The notes: generated by a model not told the origin, from the sequence alone. Positions 22,599-33,599 are shown, numbered from the stretch's first letter. The stretch: 64,000 bases of DNA from Hyposmocoma kahamanoa (GCF_003589595.1 NW_020653713.1:1815420-1879419), one strand, 5' to 3'. A program made the numbers and translations.

Positions 22599-23624
22599 TT
22601 AAATGAAGAAAAAACTAAAGATGCAGATGACGACGGCGGAAAGTAACGTACTCACAATATACTCACAAATTATTAAAGATGTTTGTATGTCATAAGGTCT
22701 ACTAACAGAGCCACTAGACATACAGAAAATGAACATCGTAGGCATCAGAGATAACAGTTGCAACATCGAGGCTACCAGACTGGACACTGATTCCTTTGGA
22801 TTTTGCTCAAAATCGCCTCTATTGAAAAGGCAGTGGTCATAAAAATCCGCGAGACGACTTTAATTATGCAAGATATTGGTTGGGATTTATAACGAAAAAC
22901 TTCGAATGTTTCTTCTCACTTTTAGAATTTTAGTACTTTTCAGAAGTATTTTCAGTCCATTCAATATATTTTTAAATGCACTTTATACCCCTAATCCGGA
23001 TAAAAGTTTTCACTAGTTTTTTCTTTAAATGCTTTTTTAGACCTCTATGAAAATTAAAACAACAACAATACTAACAATTTATAATGACGTTAATGCCATT
23101 GAATTTTGTAACAAAGATAATGTTTTTACACGTTTTTAATAATTAATATCAGAAGTAAAGAGAATTTATGACTAGAGGCATTTATTCGCATCTAGGTCTA
23201 CCTTTAATTACACAGGTGTACCAGTGTTAAGAAACGAAATTAAAAAAAAAAGATAAAGTAAGATATATGTATAATAGTTTTTATGATTGATGGTCATTTT
23301 AATTTTACATGTCTGATGGATAGTTAACTGCGAATAATTTTGATACTTTTAATGTTATTTATAATTAAATCGTGTTACATTAGACATTTCATGTAGCTAC
23401 GTAAGAAAAGTATTAATTAATAAATCTATAATTCGTATTAAATAAACCACGGAGCAAATATAACTAAACGTAATACGTTATATTCTCCTCGCTACACTCT
23501 TTACAATAAGTATACTTTACGAAGTATTTATAAACATTAATATCCATATAACTCAATTATTTAATTTTTATGCTTAAAGCAAAATAAGTCTAGACTAACC
23601 TGGCACAGAAACTTGTCGCCTCAT
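22599..23624 (-). CDS. Possible spliced host gene, unknown membrane-like product
   Basis: Inference from splice signals. On the minus strand an ATG at 23624 opens M-R-R-Q-V-S-V-P and is cut by a strong donor (CAG|GTTAGT, exon end 23600). An acceptor (TTTTCAATAGAG|G, exon start 22816) joins in frame to G-D-F-E-Q-N-P-K-E and a hydrophobic stretch (LVASMLQLLSLMPTMFIFCM). The frame runs on to a stop at 22599. Two consensus donors (GTGAGT) after 22667 and 22656 could instead end the exon, in which case the gene continues at lower coordinates. The start lies just below a CpG-rich tract that could be its promoter. No family recognised; chance cannot be excluded. Confidence 0.3.
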
Positions 23625-23839
23625 GTTGAAGACAGAAGCAGAAGTCTCACGAGAGCAGGAACATCAGCCTCCTGGAACACACACTCACTAACACCTGTCA
23701 CTAAACTCAAAAACTTTACCAATAAATTATTTAAAGTAGGGGACAAAATCTTTCGGAAAAAAGGGGGGGTGGGGTAGAACACCGACTGGGAAAACTGAGG
23801 AGACTAGACAAATAAGAACATTTCTTCCAGTTGGATATG

Positions 23840-24130
23840 AAGTCGTAAGGAAGTTATAAGCACGTGCGCGCTCGCTTTCCCACTGACTCGGGAACGGACC
23901 GTGCCGTAGGGTGTCGTGTACGCTTCTGGGCGGGCGGGAAGGTTAGGGCGGCTGCGGCGATGGGCGGCGGCGGCGCGACGCGGCCGCCCTAGGCGCGCCC
24001 GGTACCAGGCGACCAGAAAACATCAGGAGTACGATCAGCACGTGCGTCGCGACGCTCTGCGCATGCTCGGGAAAAGCTCGAGAAAACTCATAAGTGCGAG
24101 CGAGACTGCAATACGTTATTTTTAGGGGGT
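23840..24130. promoter_or_regulatory. CpG-rich tract, possible promoter
   Basis: A GC- and CpG-rich stretch (with GGCGGGCGGG, GGCGGCGGCGGC and GGCCGCCC) in otherwise AT-rich DNA. It lies about 220 bp upstream of the proposed minus-strand start at 23624. Such tracts occur at promoters and 5' UTRs of broadly expressed insect genes, but no TATA box or initiator could be fixed. Open frames across it are composition artefacts. Confidence 0.3.
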
Positions 24131-26149
24131 AGGAACGGGACGCAACCAAAGCTAAATTCAGAAACGTTGGGGGAAGCGCCAAGCAGTCTGTAAAGTTCAG
24201 TTTCGTTGAATGTGTGCTTTCATACGCACACTACAGCAGAGAGAGAGCTTATCGAAAGTTTAGCGTAGATTAAAACGGCACTTGTCATGTTAAAAATATT
24301 GTTGGAAAGGGAATAATGCAATTTATACATAAAATTTCGATTTAATCATTGTACGTTTATGGTTTGCTTTCCAATTTGAAACTAATCTTCCTAATATAAG
24401 AAATTGCGTACAATTTGTTATGTTATTTCTATTCAGCTCCAATACTTTATTGCTCTCGTTGCTATTTCAAAACTAATAAATTAGTAATTGAATGTATATG
24501 ACAATCCTGATGATTGGTTACTTAATAATCTTTTCAGTTTATTAGACGTCAAGAATATGCGTTCAAAAAGTCCGAAAGTGTCATTCACGTCATACTATAC
24601 TGTACTATACGTTCAACGCTTTAACATCCACCTCCTATGCCCCCTGTGCCTCCCCCTTCACAATAATTAAACATAGACAGATACGTACGTACGCACACCG
24701 TCGTACTTCAGGCGTAGCCAGTTCATTGTTATTTCGTCGCTTCCTGACTACCTAGTACTCCTAACCTTATTACTGAAATTTCAAGGAAATCCGTTGCCAC
24801 TGTGACCTGAAAGGTCGAATCTTCTTCACTTGAAAAAGCAGAAATGAGAAAGTTGAAAGTGGACATTACGTTTAGATGATACAAAATGCCACGATTGTGT
24901 AGAATAATGTGTGGAGACAAAAATGTTGATTTGATAAAAAAAATGTGTTGTGTATTTATTAAAGTAATTTAATAAATGAATTCAAATTGCCAGATATGTT
25001 TCTCATTTCCATTTGTAATTAATTACTGCCTACATACAAAGTATTTCATTTTAACTTATTTTTTATCGTTATTTTTCTTCTTTTTTTTCTCCTATAAATA
25101 ATATCGATTTATCAATCAATATGGTGTCATAGCATTCAAAATAATCCACATGCTATTCCGATCGTTTGTAAGCCCTATTATCCCTCGATTCATCACAAAA
25201 ACTCTGAATAATCCCATTGTCTGCGTTTTTCCGAATCCACATTTTCCAGCAGTTTTAGTAGGCATGACAGCTGAAAAATTACAGTGACGGGCACCCGTCT
25301 ATTACGTCACGGCAGTCACATCTTGCCCCGAAAGTACCAGGAGAGCATAACTCTACTGTAGTACACCCAAACTCAGGTGTGGGAGGGAATATAAGCTCTC
25401 CCCAATGGACCGAAATAGAGCGCGTTACATTAAATTTAGTACAACGCCATCTCTCGGCGTTGTGCGTAACTAGCAGCTACGGTTGCGTGGTCTATTTTTA
25501 ATTGCGCATGTGGGTTCTAACATTAGCCTCGCTTGCTCACTCAACCTGCATCTTAGAAGTTTAATGTTTAGTGTTATTATTAAGCATGTATGTTAATTAC
25601 GTAATTTCTAACTACAACTTATTAAATTATCTCTACAATTAAGAAAGTTATTAGAAAAATCTAACTTTTGTTAATATTTTTGCGTGTTCACTAGACTTGA
25701 TAGCTTCATACCGTTGCGTTATTAAATGTTACGTTTGTATGCTATCAAAGATGGGCTGCCCGGGTTTTAAGCAGGTTTAAACCCATTTCTGCCCAAAATT
25801 GTGGGCAGAAACATTATACGCGTATAATTTGGTATAATTCCGTAATTATTAGAAGTTTCGATGTAAATAATATTTTTAATCGAAAAAGAAGTAACTCCAC
25901 ACACACCCATCTTGCAATTTGTGGACTCTCTGGTACTAGGGATACACATTACTTATTCGATTTTTATAAAAATCGATTCATGTGAATACGATAACGAGTT
26001 TTTGTATAGATTAATTTCATAGCGATGTTCAAGCGAATCGATTCATCAGAAAGGCGAAATATGTAAGCAAGTAATAAACATTTTGTAACATCATAATCAT
26101 TACATTTGAACAAATGGTTTTTGCCTTCGATTTCGAGCGTCAATGGGTT
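24131..26149. other. Intergenic, nothing recognised
   Basis: About 2 kb, AT-rich. Short frames at 24488, 24729 and 25767 show no domains. 25300-25520 is a slightly GC-richer patch without a recognisable element. Confidence 0.3.
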
Positions 26150-26154
26150 TTAAC

Positions 26155-26280
26155 CCGATGCCACTCAGAGTTTTAAATCACAAAGATCTTAGGTGCACTG
26201 CCACCTACGCCCGTCACTTTGAGACATAAGTTGACAAGTCCCATGTGTCTGTAATTTCACTAGCACCCTAGAAAACCTGA
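26155..26280 (-). repeat. SINE-like repeat A fragment
   Basis: Reverse of the 3' and middle modules: reverse of 'GGCACTGC', of 'GGGCGTAGGTGGCAGTGCAC' and of 'ACAGACACATGGGACTTGTC'. Confidence 0.65.
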
Positions 26281-26450
26281 ACGTAATACATAACACACAC
26301 ATTAACTGCTTTCACTTACTCAGTAGAGTAAGTAAGTGACTATAGTACTCATAATATTTCAAGATTTGGAAATAAGGCTGTCATCACCAACGAAAATTAA
26401 TTTTAACGGCAACAACTGCCGCTTGTGAGTTAACCCGTTACTGGATCATG

Positions 26451-26712
26451 TCATCATCATCACGATCAGCCTATCGCAGTCTTCCACTGGACATAGGTTC
26501 TCAGCTTGTTGCATAGATCTTCCGCCAGCAACCTTTCGCAAATCGGCACTCCTTCTCGCCAGAGGGCGTTTGGGGCTCAAGAACTCGTCTCGTATTTATC
26601 GTAAATCTATTACTACATTATTATATACCTTATGACTTGGCACGAATCTGCTCTGAAGAGAGAATTTAGACCTTAATCCGCTTCGCTGGGCCAATGTGGG
26701 TTGAGGACTTCA
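26451..26712 (-). mobile_element. RTE LINE 3' fragments
   Basis: 26451-26590 begins with CATCATCATCA (reversed ATG-type tail). On the minus strand it encodes the family's last residues (ADLRKVAGG, MQQAE), as at 7765-7815. 26649-26712 is a second reversed piece ('CGCTGGGCCAATGTGGGTTG') of the kind found at 53790-53830. Confidence 0.6.
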
Positions 26713-27270
26713 AAGTCAAAGTGAAATAATCATTTATTCCGTAGGTAAAATATTTACACTCGAAAACGTCATTTTCTAAGCTACTCGTTCCACGAATTGC
26801 TCTTTTCAAATAAACTAACAATACGCTTTAAATCATGTTAATTAGGGCATAATGTATGACTCATGTCGTCTTTCCATACATCTAACACAGTCTTCAATTT
26901 TGTACTTTTGATGTCAGTTTTAAGTTTTAAACTTAGGAAATGATATATACTCCGGAATCTTATTGTAAAAACGTATACAGTTCCCCTTAAACGAATCGAT
27001 TACCTTGGTTAAACGAAATCGTCGTACCATGTGTTTAGACTTCAGTTAATATTATGGTTCTTTCTTGAAATTACGAGAAGGTATGTATATTTTTACGGGC
27101 ATACAAAATATTTGAGTAAACATACAGTGATGTCTTGCCACAGTCATGATACCAGTCCCCTTAAACGTTTCTCTGAGAGAACCCCGAAAACCTAAACGGT
27201 ACCCTGAACGAATCGCTTGTTTTTGCAACTCAAATATGTTTTGTATAATTGCCGCTTTACCCCACATGGG
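26712..27270 (-). mobile_element. LINE-H copy, minus strand
   Basis: CAAAGT repeats at 26712-26722 mark the reversed tail. The 3' UTR and ORF end follow, with many small deletions relative to 6845-7584. The minus-strand frame at 27052-27342 keeps WGKAAIIQNIFELQKQAIRS. It lies directly against an RTE 3' fragment on its left. Confidence 0.7.
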
Positions 27271-27385
27271 TTTCATCGCTGCACTAGGTTCCTTCGCGTT
27301 TGGATACCATTTTCCACTTAACATCAGGTGGAGTGAAGTCATTTGCCTGTCATGTATAAATAAATAAATAAAATAAATAACATGA
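27271..27385 (+). repeat. Dispersed repeat 3' end with TAAA-type tail
   Basis: 'CACTTAACATCAGGTGGAGT', 'GAAGTCATTTGCCTGTCATG' and then (TAAATA)-type repeats to about 27385. It looks like the 3' end of a non-LTR element; family not identified. Confidence 0.4.
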
Positions 27386-27444
27386 CAATTGTTTTAGATG
27401 TACAGGTTCCATCACGATGTTATCTTTACCGTCGGTGAGAGGTA

Positions 27445-27522
27445 TCTTGCACAATCACAAATATTTGTGTAGCTTAGAAATTAAAGGCGTTCTCCCACTG
27501 AGCTATCACAGCACTTATAATG
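27445..27522 (-). repeat. tRNA-like SINE head
   Basis: On the minus strand it shows a perfect A box, TAGCTCAGTGG, inside GATAGCTCAGTGGGAGAACG. The B box and T arm are not clear. It resembles the head at 55140-55225. Confidence 0.4.
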
Positions 27523-27984
27523 GACCATGTAACCACTGTAAGTCGGGATAAGGACAAAAAGTCATATAATTTAATAAATCGCAACGAAAGTCTTGACATG
27601 AATAAAAATTATATTAGTAAATGTATACCAAATTAGCTTGACATTTCAACACACTTTACAATGCTCATGCGCAAGTAATATCGCAGGTGGTCACCTCTGT
27701 ATTGACATTTAATACGTCACCTTGCGGCCTTGCGCGTACGCCGTTTCCGGGAGAGAAAGGGCGACACATGTCGCGTTATTTTTAACGTTCATAATGGGAA
27801 TTTCTTGAAGATTGGTATCAAACTAATATTTTAAGTGTAGTCAATTTAAAAAAATTAAAGCGACCTAGGCAGGTGAAGTAAGTAATATTTTTTAGTTTTT
27901 TTTATTTCTATCCTACTTACATGGATAAATCCGTTTCGGTGCCCTGTCCTTATTGAATAAACCATATGCTTTAGAAAGAGGCCC
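27523..27984. other. Intergenic, nothing recognised
   Basis: No supportable gene or repeat boundary. Confidence 0.3.
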
Positions 27985-28242
27985 TCGTAATTATATTTTA
28001 CCTCACTAGCCCGGAAAGACTTTGTTTCTCATTAGAAATCTGCGCGCAAAAGCGTTTTTTGCGCGTTGGCGTGTAAAAGGTTTTTGAAATTCGAACTTGA
28101 CGATGGACTGTGGTGCACCTAACTTCTTCTTTCGATGAAAAAAAAATTACACTTTTAACTACGCGATTTGTTATTTATGTAATATAAATCCGTTGGTATA
28201 TTCGATTCTGATTATTGTTAACATTAAATTGACAATGATAAC
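27985..28242 (+). repeat. Repeat E1, left half
   Basis: Left half of dispersed repeat E1: 'CCTCACTAGCCCGGAAAGAC', 'GGTTTTTGAAATTCGAACTT', 'GGTGCACCTAACTTCTTCTT', 'AATATAAATCCGTTGGTATA'. The matching right half resumes at about 33088, so roughly 4.8 kb have been inserted in the middle. Other copies are at 34236, 54700 and 60800-63960. Confidence 0.75.
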
Positions 28243-28593
28243 TAATAGATGATCAAACGAACTTCTTGAAGTGAAGTTCGATCACTATTATGTGAGGCGC
28301 TTCATTCGAAGACATAATATTTAACCAGGTAGTTTCCTTAACTTGCTAGGCAACACCGCACGGTTTTTAAAGAAAAAAAATGTTTTTTGTTGTTGAAAAT
28401 GTTGCCTACCAGGCATTAACCGCCATTTTCTATCCTCATTCCTTTTAGAGTGGGAAGCAAAACTTATTTGGGAGTTTCAGAATGTTTACTTCTGATATAA
28501 CGATGTCAAGGGTGTTGATTATATCTTCGAATGCAGCGCCTCACATAATAGCGATCGAACTTCACTTCAAGAAGTTCGTTTGATCATCTATTA
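28243..28593. mobile_element. Foldback element with ~78-bp inverted ends
   Basis: Arms 28243-28320 and 28514-28593 are near-perfect reverse complements (shared 'GATGATCAAACGAACTTCTT', 'GTTCGATC', 'CTATTATGTGAGGCGCT'). Each arm contains its own GAACTTC/GAAGTTC dyad. The 193-bp interior includes a block (28310-28447) repeated in reverse at 32785-32930. No coding capacity. Confidence 0.75.
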
Positions 28594-28984
28594 TATTTCG
28601 TCGCTTCGTTCTCATTTATTGCAATTTTAATCGGAATATCTGATATTTGAATGTTTTTCATTTTAATCAATGTCAGTTGGTACGCGGTGTGCAGTACAAA
28701 GTGCTAGTAAAATAACATGTTTTTTCGTAAGTTTTTTTAAGAGGAAGGTCTGTGTTGGGAAACCACGATGAAACTAATGCGAGAACGACTTGGGGATTCC
28801 AAGTATTGCTATACTTTGGTGTTCTGGGTTTCAATCTAAATGCGCCCTTAAGTAATCTTTTTATGCGGGCGTCAGCCTGTTTCAGACTACAAAAGAGATA
28901 AAGCAGACTGTTTGCACAATTCCCACCAGAGCTTTAGGGACACGTTATATTGTCCAATTGTATTTTAAGAAAGAGAACCTAAGG

Positions 28985-30990
28985 GTAAAGTCATCGCCTC
29001 TTGTGGGACTCCGCGGGAGGCGAAGAGCTCGCTGATAACCGCAGAAAGAGTAAGGCTGGTGTACAGTCGATGAGGCCGCCTGCAATAAGATTTAATAATG
29101 ATTCGCTTGAGTTAAAATATATCACGTCGGAAACCGACAGGCTTTGCAGCAGAAGGAACCATGGCTTAACAGCCACGGCCTTTATCAAGGCCAATATGGA
29201 AAACCAGAGTACCATTTGCTTGGTCATCAATAATTTTGCGTATGCATTTCAATAATAAAAAGGAGGGTGGGAATGCGTTGAAAAAAAATTAGAATTCCGA
29301 TTAAATGTAAAGGCATCTATGGCAAATGCATCTTGTTCCTGAAACCGAGAGACAAAAATAGCGGATTTGGCATTGGTGCGGGATGCAAATAGATCAATCT
29401 CGGGTTGTCCGAAACGTCTGACAACGGTCTGGAAGGTGCGAGAGAACAACTCCCACTCGGTGTAGGGATTAGTTTTCCTAGATTCTATATCGGCGCGATT
29501 ATCTTTTGTATTTACATAATATGCACATATGCATACAAAATTATGTTGCGCTTTTCGCACCATTGCCAAATTGGTTTACCTTTAGGCGATTTATGTAACT
29601 GGTCGCCGTAGTATTGCGTACTCACAACAATATAACACAATCAGATTATACTAATATAATATAAGAATACTGCAATTCTTAGTAATTGATATGGTGCTTC
29701 TTCTCAACAGCCTTCCATTGGCCTCCTGTGCTACTCGCGCCACATACGGAATCCCAACCGGTGCGCGGTACATCTGTATAAATTCTAATTTAAAACTTGA
29801 GGTTCTCATATACGATGAAGTCGAGTAAATATTGCCTGTCCACCAACTCCAATCACTTAGAATTATATCTGGAAGATAAATTGTTTTGTCATGTTTTTGA
29901 AGACTTACAAATTGCTGGATTTCCTGTAATTTTGTACATAACCAACCGTATTTAGTGGCTGGGCAAGCTGAAGTGAGGACTCCAATCAATTGAGCGTACT
30001 CCCGTATGGTACCGATGTACCTTACCCCGATGGGTAACCTCATTATTTTTTAAAGTAAATGATAAATATTTTGACGTTTGTAAAGGTAAACTTATACTTA
30101 AATTTCATAAATCTTTTTTTCTTTCTTTTCTTTTGTTGTTCCTGTGTACGAGTTCTTTGTGTTGTATGTGTTATGTCTATATGTCTGTGGCTATATCTAT
30201 TAATAACTTGAAATTGTTTATCATAGACCACATTCATACTTTTATTTCTTCTGTTTATTGTGTATCAGATTGTCTGTTTACCTACTTTTTGTTTTATTTA
30301 ATGTATATTTAGGGGACTATGGGTTTATTTATAAGTTAATTTTAAAATATGTATTTTTTATATGTGTGTAACTGTTTGTCCCTCAATAAATTAAAAAAAA
30401 AAAAAAAAAATCAAAATTGAATCTTAAAAATTTACAAACTTGGCATGGTTGTAACACAGATATGCCGTAATTAATGATGAAGCCTAAACATTGCAATATT
30501 TTAATGGTGGCATCAACATTATTGATGCATCGTCATAATGAGCTGCTATACAATAAATATCATCTAAATATACCAAAGAACTTAAATCCTTGTTGTCTCA
30601 AATATGTTACAACTTCTTTCATGATGTTGGTAAACACTTTCGATGCTGTGGACAAGCCGTATGTCAGAGCAGTCAACTCATAGGTTTCAATTTCATACGA
30701 ACCACAAGGTAAATACTGAAATCTGTGGTACTTTCGGTCTGCTTCGCAGATAGATGTCAGTGAATACACAGCTTTCAATGCGAGGTATCAATTTTGAGGC
30801 AATTTGATAGTCCTCCAATTTAAAATGAGTTTTTGCTACAAATTTGTTAAAGAACGCTATGTTCAATATGAAACGACTACTACCGTTACGTTTTGGGGCT
30901 AAAAAAGTACTAGAAATGTATGGATGTTTTTTAGGACAGCACTTTGTCATCGCTCCCAAGTCAATTAAGTTTTTAATTGAGATATGCACT
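28985..30990 (-). pseudogene. DIRS-like retroelement RT and RNase H, degenerate
   Basis: Read from 30990 down on the minus strand. First, an RT fingers/palm start (YISSTFLAPKRNGSSRFILN, HFKLED). After a frameshift comes LTYGLSTASKVFTNIMKEVV. In a third frame follow the catalytic YLDD (30559-30570) and LQCLGFIINYGISVLQP. After an inserted segment (30044-30410) it resumes with REYAQLIGVLTSACPATKYGW, then an RNase H part (NTKDNRADIESR, GQPEIDLFASRTN) and the linker KPWFLLLQSLSVSD. This order and these words match DIRS/PAT-type retrotransposons. At least two frameshifts and several stops; no tyrosine recombinase was found. Confidence 0.75.
30044..30410 (+). mobile_element. Poly(A)-tailed retro-insertion in the DIRS-like ORF
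   Basis: This segment interrupts the DIRS-like RT between FLRFNFD and the restart at MRLPIGVRYIGT. It ends on the plus strand with AATAAA (30385-30390) and an 18-base A run (30393-30410), so it is a reverse-transcribed polyadenylated RNA in plus orientation. It contains no recognisable coding sequence: a 5'-truncated LINE 3' UTR or a processed mRNA 3' end. A target duplication is not obvious. Confidence 0.6.
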
Positions 30991-31219
30991 TTTTTCTATT
31001 GTCGTCTGGCGATAAACTAACGCCGGGTATTACAGACTAGTGTTGGTACCTGTTTACATAATGATATTGCTGGCGAAGCTGCATATTGGTTTTGCAGGTG
31101 GCTGTCGCCTAAAACCATTAACGATCTTCTTTAGATTTATTGTATTGGATAGGTAAATGAGTTTTAACTACGGCGTGTTTCGTTAACACTTATTAATTGC
31201 ACGTATGTGGGATTTAAAT

Positions 31220-32180
31220 TGAAATAACTCGCAGTTGATTTGTTATCGCAGTTAACTCATGGTTAACCCCAACTGAATTTTATTTTAAATATACTTTTCT
31301 TAGAATAATATAATTATTAAAAAAGGCTCGTAGTCGATTTCATTATCGCGATTAACTCACGGTTAACCCTGACGTAAATTTATTTAAATTAACTTTAGTT
31401 ATTAGCACGTAGGTACTAATATTGTTCGAATCATAATCGACTCGCAGTCAATTTCGTTATCGTGGCTAATTCGCAGTTAACCCCGACGAAACTTTAGTAA
31501 AAAAAGATTACTTATTAATTAATATTAGCACGTAGGAACTAATATTGTTCAAATTAAAATCGACTCGCAATTGATTTCGTTGTCGTGGTTAACTCGCAGT
31601 TAACCACGACGTAATTTTATTTTTAAAAAATCTTACCTTATTGTATAATATTAGCACGTAGGAACTAATTTTGTTCAAATTAAAATCAATTCACAGTCGA
31701 TTTCGTTGTCGTGGTTAACTCGCAGTTAACCCCGACGTAATTTTATTTAAAAAAATCTTTACTTATTATCACATAGGAACTAATATTGTTGAAATGAAAA
31801 TAGACTCGCAGTCGATTTCATTATCGTGGTTAACTCGCAGTTAACCCCGACATAATATTATTTAAAAAATTATTTGCTTATTAGCATGTAAGAACTAATA
31901 TTGTTCAAATTAAAATCGACTCGCAGTCGATTTCTTTATAGTGGTCAACTCGCAGTTAACCCCGCCGTAGTTTAATTTAAAAAATATACGCTATTTATTA
32001 GCACGTAGGTACCAATACTGTTCAAATTAAAATCAACTCGCAGTCGATTTCATAATCGTGTTTAACTAGCGGTAGTTTTATTATAAATCATGTAAAATGC
32101 ACGTATTAAATATATCTGTTCGGATTTTCGTCCACTCATGTTCGATTTGGTTATTAACTCGCAGTTAACCCGATGTTTTA
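31220..32180. repeat. Tandem array of ~115-bp units with paired dyads
   Basis: About eight units plus a partial one, starting near 31226, 31325, 31436, 31560, 31686, 31801, 31915, 32032 and 32140, spaced about 99-126 bp. A consensus unit holds ATCGACTCGCAGTCGAT (7-bp arms, CGC loop). About 11 bp later comes GGTTAACTCGCAGTTAACC (8-bp arms, the same CGC loop), then CCGACGTAATTTTATTT and a spacer with TTAGCACGTAGGAACTAATA. Perfect second dyads occur in several units, for example 31588-31606. The outer units are more decayed. No coding sequence. Confidence 0.9.
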
Positions 32181-32784
32181 TTAAATGTAGGTTAGATTCA
32201 CATTTGCGATGTATGAAAGCGAACATTTATTATAATTGCGGAAGTAGCAAGTAGTGCTTTATGATAAAAATGATATTTTCATTTTTTATTTTCATTATTT
32301 ATGAGCGTAAGAAAAATCTAACCTTGATCAATGTCCGACTCGTCCGATGATATTATGATCCTATAACGCCGACGATGTTTGGCATCTGTATTTTCCAAGT
32401 ATTTCAGTTAACTTTTATAATATTCGATTTTTTCTAAGTTTGTTCGCTTTGACATTTTAACGGGGCTGTGGTGTGCTTGTTGCCACGCACGAAAAAGGAA
32501 CGAGTTGTTTCCTGAAAGGCTAGCGAGAGGTAACGATACTAAACATAATTACCTCTTAAAAAGTTTCAAAGCACCAGTTTTTTTTTTTTACAATCCAGAA
32601 GTTTTCTTTCAGATTTCCTTGTGCCTATTTAGATAGAAATGTAGACTCAATTTAAATATTACTCATTGCTTCCAAATTCCCAATAATTTCTTTTGGCGAT
32701 ACAAAATGTTCAGTTTTTAAATAATTTTGTGATAAAAATATGCATATTAGTTAAAAGTTCATTTGACACAATTCGCAATGATTT
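32181..32784. other. Non-coding end region of the DIRS-like block
   Basis: No open frame. The phrase around 'GCACGAAAAAGGAACGAG' (32486-32506) recurs at 32798-32818, a short direct repeat about 312 bp apart. Confidence 0.4.
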
Positions 32785-33087
32785 GCCATTGTTGCCACAC
32801 ACGAAAAAGGAATGAGGATAGAAAATGGCGGTTGATGCCTGGTAGGGAGTGTCAGGGTCAAAACATTTTTTTTTCTAAAAACCGTGCCTAGCAAGTTAAG
32901 GAAACTACCTGGTTAAATATTATATCGAGAATGAAGCGACGAAATATAATTGTGTTTATTAAATTATTTTAATTCGTCGAAGAACTAAAATAATTCCAAT
33001 AATCACCTTAATCACACAAAACAAATGCACAAGCAAGAATAAAAATTAATGAGGTGTAATTTCAGAACGCATCCGACGATAAACTTT

Positions 33088-33420
33088 TTTTATAATTAAA
33101 AAAACTGTTGTTTTACAATTCAACCGTTTTTCTTTCATCTTCCATTTTCCTCGCTATAGTAAGGTGAAAAGTATGTGTTTCGCTCGGCAGCAACGTTGTT
33201 TTGCATCTCGTGGCTTGAAACCCTCGCTACGCTCTGTAATCTAGTTTTGAACCACTCGCTTCGCTCGTATCTCTCTCTCATCTCAGCTTCCATCGCTTGC
33301 TCAGGTTACAATACAAGCACTCGTGTCAAACGACAGCTTTGCAGCCTTGCAAACAAACAAATATTATATATAAAAAAGAAAAGATATTGTTTAAGTACAT
33401 ATGGTTAAATTGCGGCACCC
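33088..33420 (+). repeat. Repeat E1, right half
   Basis: Continuation of E1 from 28242: 'CTCGCTATAGTAAGGTGAAA', 'GTGTTTCGCTCGGCAGCAAC', 'TTGCTCAGGTTACAATACAA', 'GCAGCCTTGCA'. It matches 63760-63945. The 77-codon frame here is an artefact. Confidence 0.7.
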
Positions 33421-33426
33421 TAACAG

Positions 33427-33510
33427 GGTCATGTTGATACTACTTTAGCTTTAAGATCATTTGTAACACATGAAAGCAATAAATACTTTGACTTTGACTT
33501 TGACTTTTTA
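33427..33510 (+). mobile_element. LINE-H-type 3' end with (TTTGAC)n tail
   Basis: A short plus-strand remnant ending CTTTGACTTTGACTTTGAC at 33490-33509. Only the last ~80 bp remain, and they match LINE-H loosely, so it may be a related family. Confidence 0.5.
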
Positions 33511-33599
33511 ATATAAATTTGATTCACCAGACGTAGAGATCCCGAGTTCGCCATCGATACGGTTCTAGAAAGTTCTACATTTCTTTCAGCGACGACAGT

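Larger units (their letters stand above)
28310..32930 (-). mobile_element. DIRS-like element, approximate extent
   Basis: The RT/RNase H region lies between two inverted copies of about 140 bp: 28310-28447 and 32785-32930 (shared 'GTAGTTTCCTTAACTTGCTA', 'AACCGCCATTTTCTATCCTC'). DIRS-1-type elements end in inverted repeats, so these may be the element's termini. The left one is buried in a foldback element, so the true ends are uncertain. The whole block sits inside repeat E1. The region 31220-32175 upstream of the RT is a hairpin array. Confidence 0.45.

Noticed and set aside
23916..24182. Arg/Ala- and Pro-rich ORFs on both strands
   Set aside because: Low-complexity frames caused by the CpG-rich tract.
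31220..32180. Repeat array considered as CRISPR
   Set aside because: Units are ~115 bp with conserved dyads and similar, not unique, spacers; the genome context is eukaryotic and no cas-like genes are present.
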